A stretch of DNA of 5,470 nt from Clostridia bacterium. Lineage in GTDB: Bacteria; Bacillota; Clostridia; Lutisporales; Lutisporaceae. Positions 4,930 to 5,470 of the stretch are shown here, piece after piece. Location: the NCBI GenBank assembly GCA_029256365.1, contig JAQSYB010000136.1, positions 1-5,470 on the forward strand, written 5' to 3'. A program made the translations under genes and the position numbers. The notes under the pieces were generated by a model that searched no databases, had not been told where the DNA came from, and was given only the letters and a program-made list of their open reading frames with translations. Within the stretch, counting starts at the first letter, position 1. Each line of letters starts with the position of its first letter.

Positions 4930-5274
4930 TTACTTCCTTTTTGCATCGCCCCTTTCCAGTTCTATAGATTTTTTTAGTCTTGTAATCTCTCCATCTTTTT
5001 TCAACAGTTCGTGTTTGAGCATTGCAATCTGATATTCGAGCTTCTCCTCGTTAGTAAGCTCCTTCTTTCTACTGTATTTCATAAATGGGTTCCCAGGTTT
5101 CTTTTTGTTTTCTAACGCCTCAATTCCACCTGCCAGATATTGATGTTTCCATTTACGTATATTTCCGTCGCTAATACCTGTTTCTTTATATAATTTTATT
5201 GCCGATTCTCCAGCTAAATACCGCTTTACGATTTCTAACTTCTCTTCTTTGCTATGAAATTTATATTCCCTCAT
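4930..5274 (-). CDS. IS3-family transposase OrfA, helix-turn-helix DNA-binding subunit
   Basis: The N-terminal, end-binding part of the transposase. From the ATG at 5274 it has 114 residues. A GTG at 5283 would add three, but it overlaps the AGGAGG site, whereas the ATG sits eight bases after that site. Residues about 4-50 form an HTH of the transposase_8 / insE type (KEEKLEIVKRYLAGESAIKL, then GISDGNIRKWKHQY). Residues about 75-105 form a coiled coil or leucine-zipper-like segment (EEKLEYQIAMLKHELLKKDG) that would mediate dimerisation in IS3 elements. Alone it is expected to act as a regulator; fused to OrfB by frameshifting it forms the active transposase. A slippery A-AAA-AAA lies in frame at codons 100-102. 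Its promoter probably overlaps the hairpin at 5290-5341. Confidence 0.92.
   Translation of the reverse strand: MREYKFHSKEEKLEIVKRYLAGESAIKLYKETGISDGNIRKWKHQYLAGGIEALENKKKPGNPFMKYSRKKELTNEEKLEYQIAMLKHELLKKDGEITRLKKSIELERGDAKRK
4969..4975 (-). other. Programmed -1 frameshift site joining orfA to orfB
   Basis: On the minus strand, seven A residues are read CTA-AAA-AAA in the orfA frame, which is a perfect X-XXY-YYZ slippery heptamer. Slipping back one base enters the orfB frame, which stays open to its stop. A Shine-Dalgarno-like GGAGAG (4992-4987) ends 11 bases upstream, the spacing known to stimulate -1 slippage in IS3-family elements and dnaX. A second, poorer candidate, A-AAA-AGG (4942-4936), lies just before the orfA stop behind an AAAGGGG stretch. 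Confidence 0.8.
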
Positions 5275-5289
5275 GTTCTTCACCTCCTA

Positions 5290-5341
5290 GATATAAAAAA
5301 AGATAGCAGACACGGTCTTTTGTGTCTACTATCTTTATATC
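5290..5341. repeat. Long inverted repeat at the 5' end of the insertion sequence
   Basis: Fifteen-base arms (5299-5313 and 5322-5336) surround an 8-base loop. On the minus strand they pair completely, with one U-G; on the plus strand that position is a C/A mismatch. GATAT/ATATC (5290-5294 and 5337-5341) adds five pairs below a bulge of four T. Minus-strand RNA ends the main stem in seven U, so it would be a good intrinsic terminator for transcripts arriving from the upstream gene at 5375-5470. It ends immediately before the orfA ribosome binding site. It could protect the element from read-through, or be the host gene's terminator next to which the element inserted. Confidence 0.75.
5300..5328 (-). 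promoter_or_regulatory. Probable orfA promoter embedded in the hairpin
   Basis: TAGACA (5328-5323, five of six matches to TTGACA), a 17-bp spacer and TATCTT (5305-5300, four of six) preceded by TGC. The two hexamers lie in opposite arms of the inverted repeat at 5299-5336. Transcription would start near 5293, just upstream of AGGAGG, so a message made here would lack the hairpin, while a read-through message would contain it. Confidence 0.45.
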
Positions 5342-5374
5342 ACTTCAGAATCAGTTTCTTCCAGACAGCTTTTT

Positions 5375-5470
5375 TTATTCTAGATTTAATTTTCTTTTTA
5401 AAATGTAATTGGTTAAGAAGAAGTATCCTGCAGCAAAGACTCCCGAATATAAGATGGAGACCAGCAGAAC
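5375..5470 (-). CDS. C-terminal end of a probable integral membrane protein (partial)
   Basis: Thirty-one codons and a TAA enter from beyond the right edge. The reading VLLVSILYSGVFAAGYFFLT forms a hydrophobic membrane helix, followed by the basic tail NYILKRKLNLE. A last helix with a short Lys/Arg tail of this kind resembles the C-terminus of ABC-2 type exporter permeases, but this is too little to assign a family. Another minus-strand frame is also open here (42 codons, to a TGA near 5342), with a less protein-like basic composition. The inverted repeat at 5290-5341 lies about 35 bases downstream and could terminate it. The gene is upstream of the insertion sequence in the same direction and is not interrupted in the visible part. 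Confidence 0.55.
   Translation of the reverse strand, partial: VLLVSILYSGVFAAGYFFLTNYILKRKLNLE

Larger units (their letters stand above)
4018..5342 (-). mobile_element. IS3-family insertion sequence, complete two-ORF element (ends approximate)
   Basis: A compact element of about 1.3 kb carries orfA (114 aa, helix-turn-helix) and orfB (DD35E integrase core) with orfB in the -1 frame, the hallmark of IS3-family elements; the orfA type suggests the IS150 group. Both frames are intact, so it may be active. The ends are not certain. On the two strands they can be placed at TGTATGTGAA (4018 inwards) and TGATATAAAG (5342 inwards), which share TG and an ungapped ATAGT at positions 11-15, with ACACA and AAAA blocks a little further in. 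TG at 4024 is an alternative left end. I see no clean 3-4 bp target duplication at these ends; a 6-base TATCAC occurs near both (4010-4015 and 5338-5343). The element lies between the terminator of the gene at 3541 and the 3' end of a probable membrane protein gene, disrupting no visible gene. Confidence 0.85.

Noticed and set aside
1..5470. CRISPR array, toxin-antitoxin pair, phage or defence island
   Set aside because: There are no spaced direct repeats. Apart from the one insertion sequence and the small unassigned gene, the complete genes belong to families usually found in the chromosome.

Overview
The window looks like chromosomal DNA from a low-GC Gram-positive bacterium, most likely an anaerobic member of the Clostridia. 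The reasons are its AT-rich base composition, strong AGGAGG-type ribosome binding sites, GTG starts, poly-U intrinsic terminators, and a housekeeping block that is well known in Firmicutes: carD, then a yacL-type PIN/TRAM membrane protein, then ispD and ispF.

Layout from the right, which follows transcription for the minus-strand genes. At 5375-5470 is the 3' end of a gene that probably encodes a membrane protein. At about 4018-5342 is a complete two-frame IS3-family insertion sequence (orfA, orfB, an A-AAA-AAA slippery site, a DD35E catalytic triad). At 3541-3936, on the plus strand, is a small cysteine-containing protein gene of unknown function. It has a perfect consensus promoter with a palindrome filling the -35/-10 spacer, and its own terminator. 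Divergent from it, on the minus strand, come carD (2780-3256), the yacL-like gene (1540-2661), ispD (722-1411), a bacteriohemerythrin gene (248-658) and the first 40 codons of ispF (1-120).

The minus-strand block is not one simple operon. A weak terminator follows carD, the yacL-like gene has an extended -10 of its own, a strong terminator separates it from ispD, and the hemerythrin gene has a good promoter that starts just past the ispD stop. IspD and IspF are two steps of the methylerythritol phosphate (MEP) isoprenoid pathway. The diiron O2-binding hemerythrin placed between them is the least expected part of the housekeeping layout.

I found no CRISPR array, tRNA, rRNA or recognisable riboswitch, and no convincing new multi-gene system. 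The points that most deserve a second look are the promoter and operator architecture of the small cysteine protein and its possible MazG-like C-terminal half, the hemerythrin inside the isp pair, and the control elements of the insertion sequence (frameshift site, hairpin overlapping the promoter, stop-codon hairpin, possible outward promoter).
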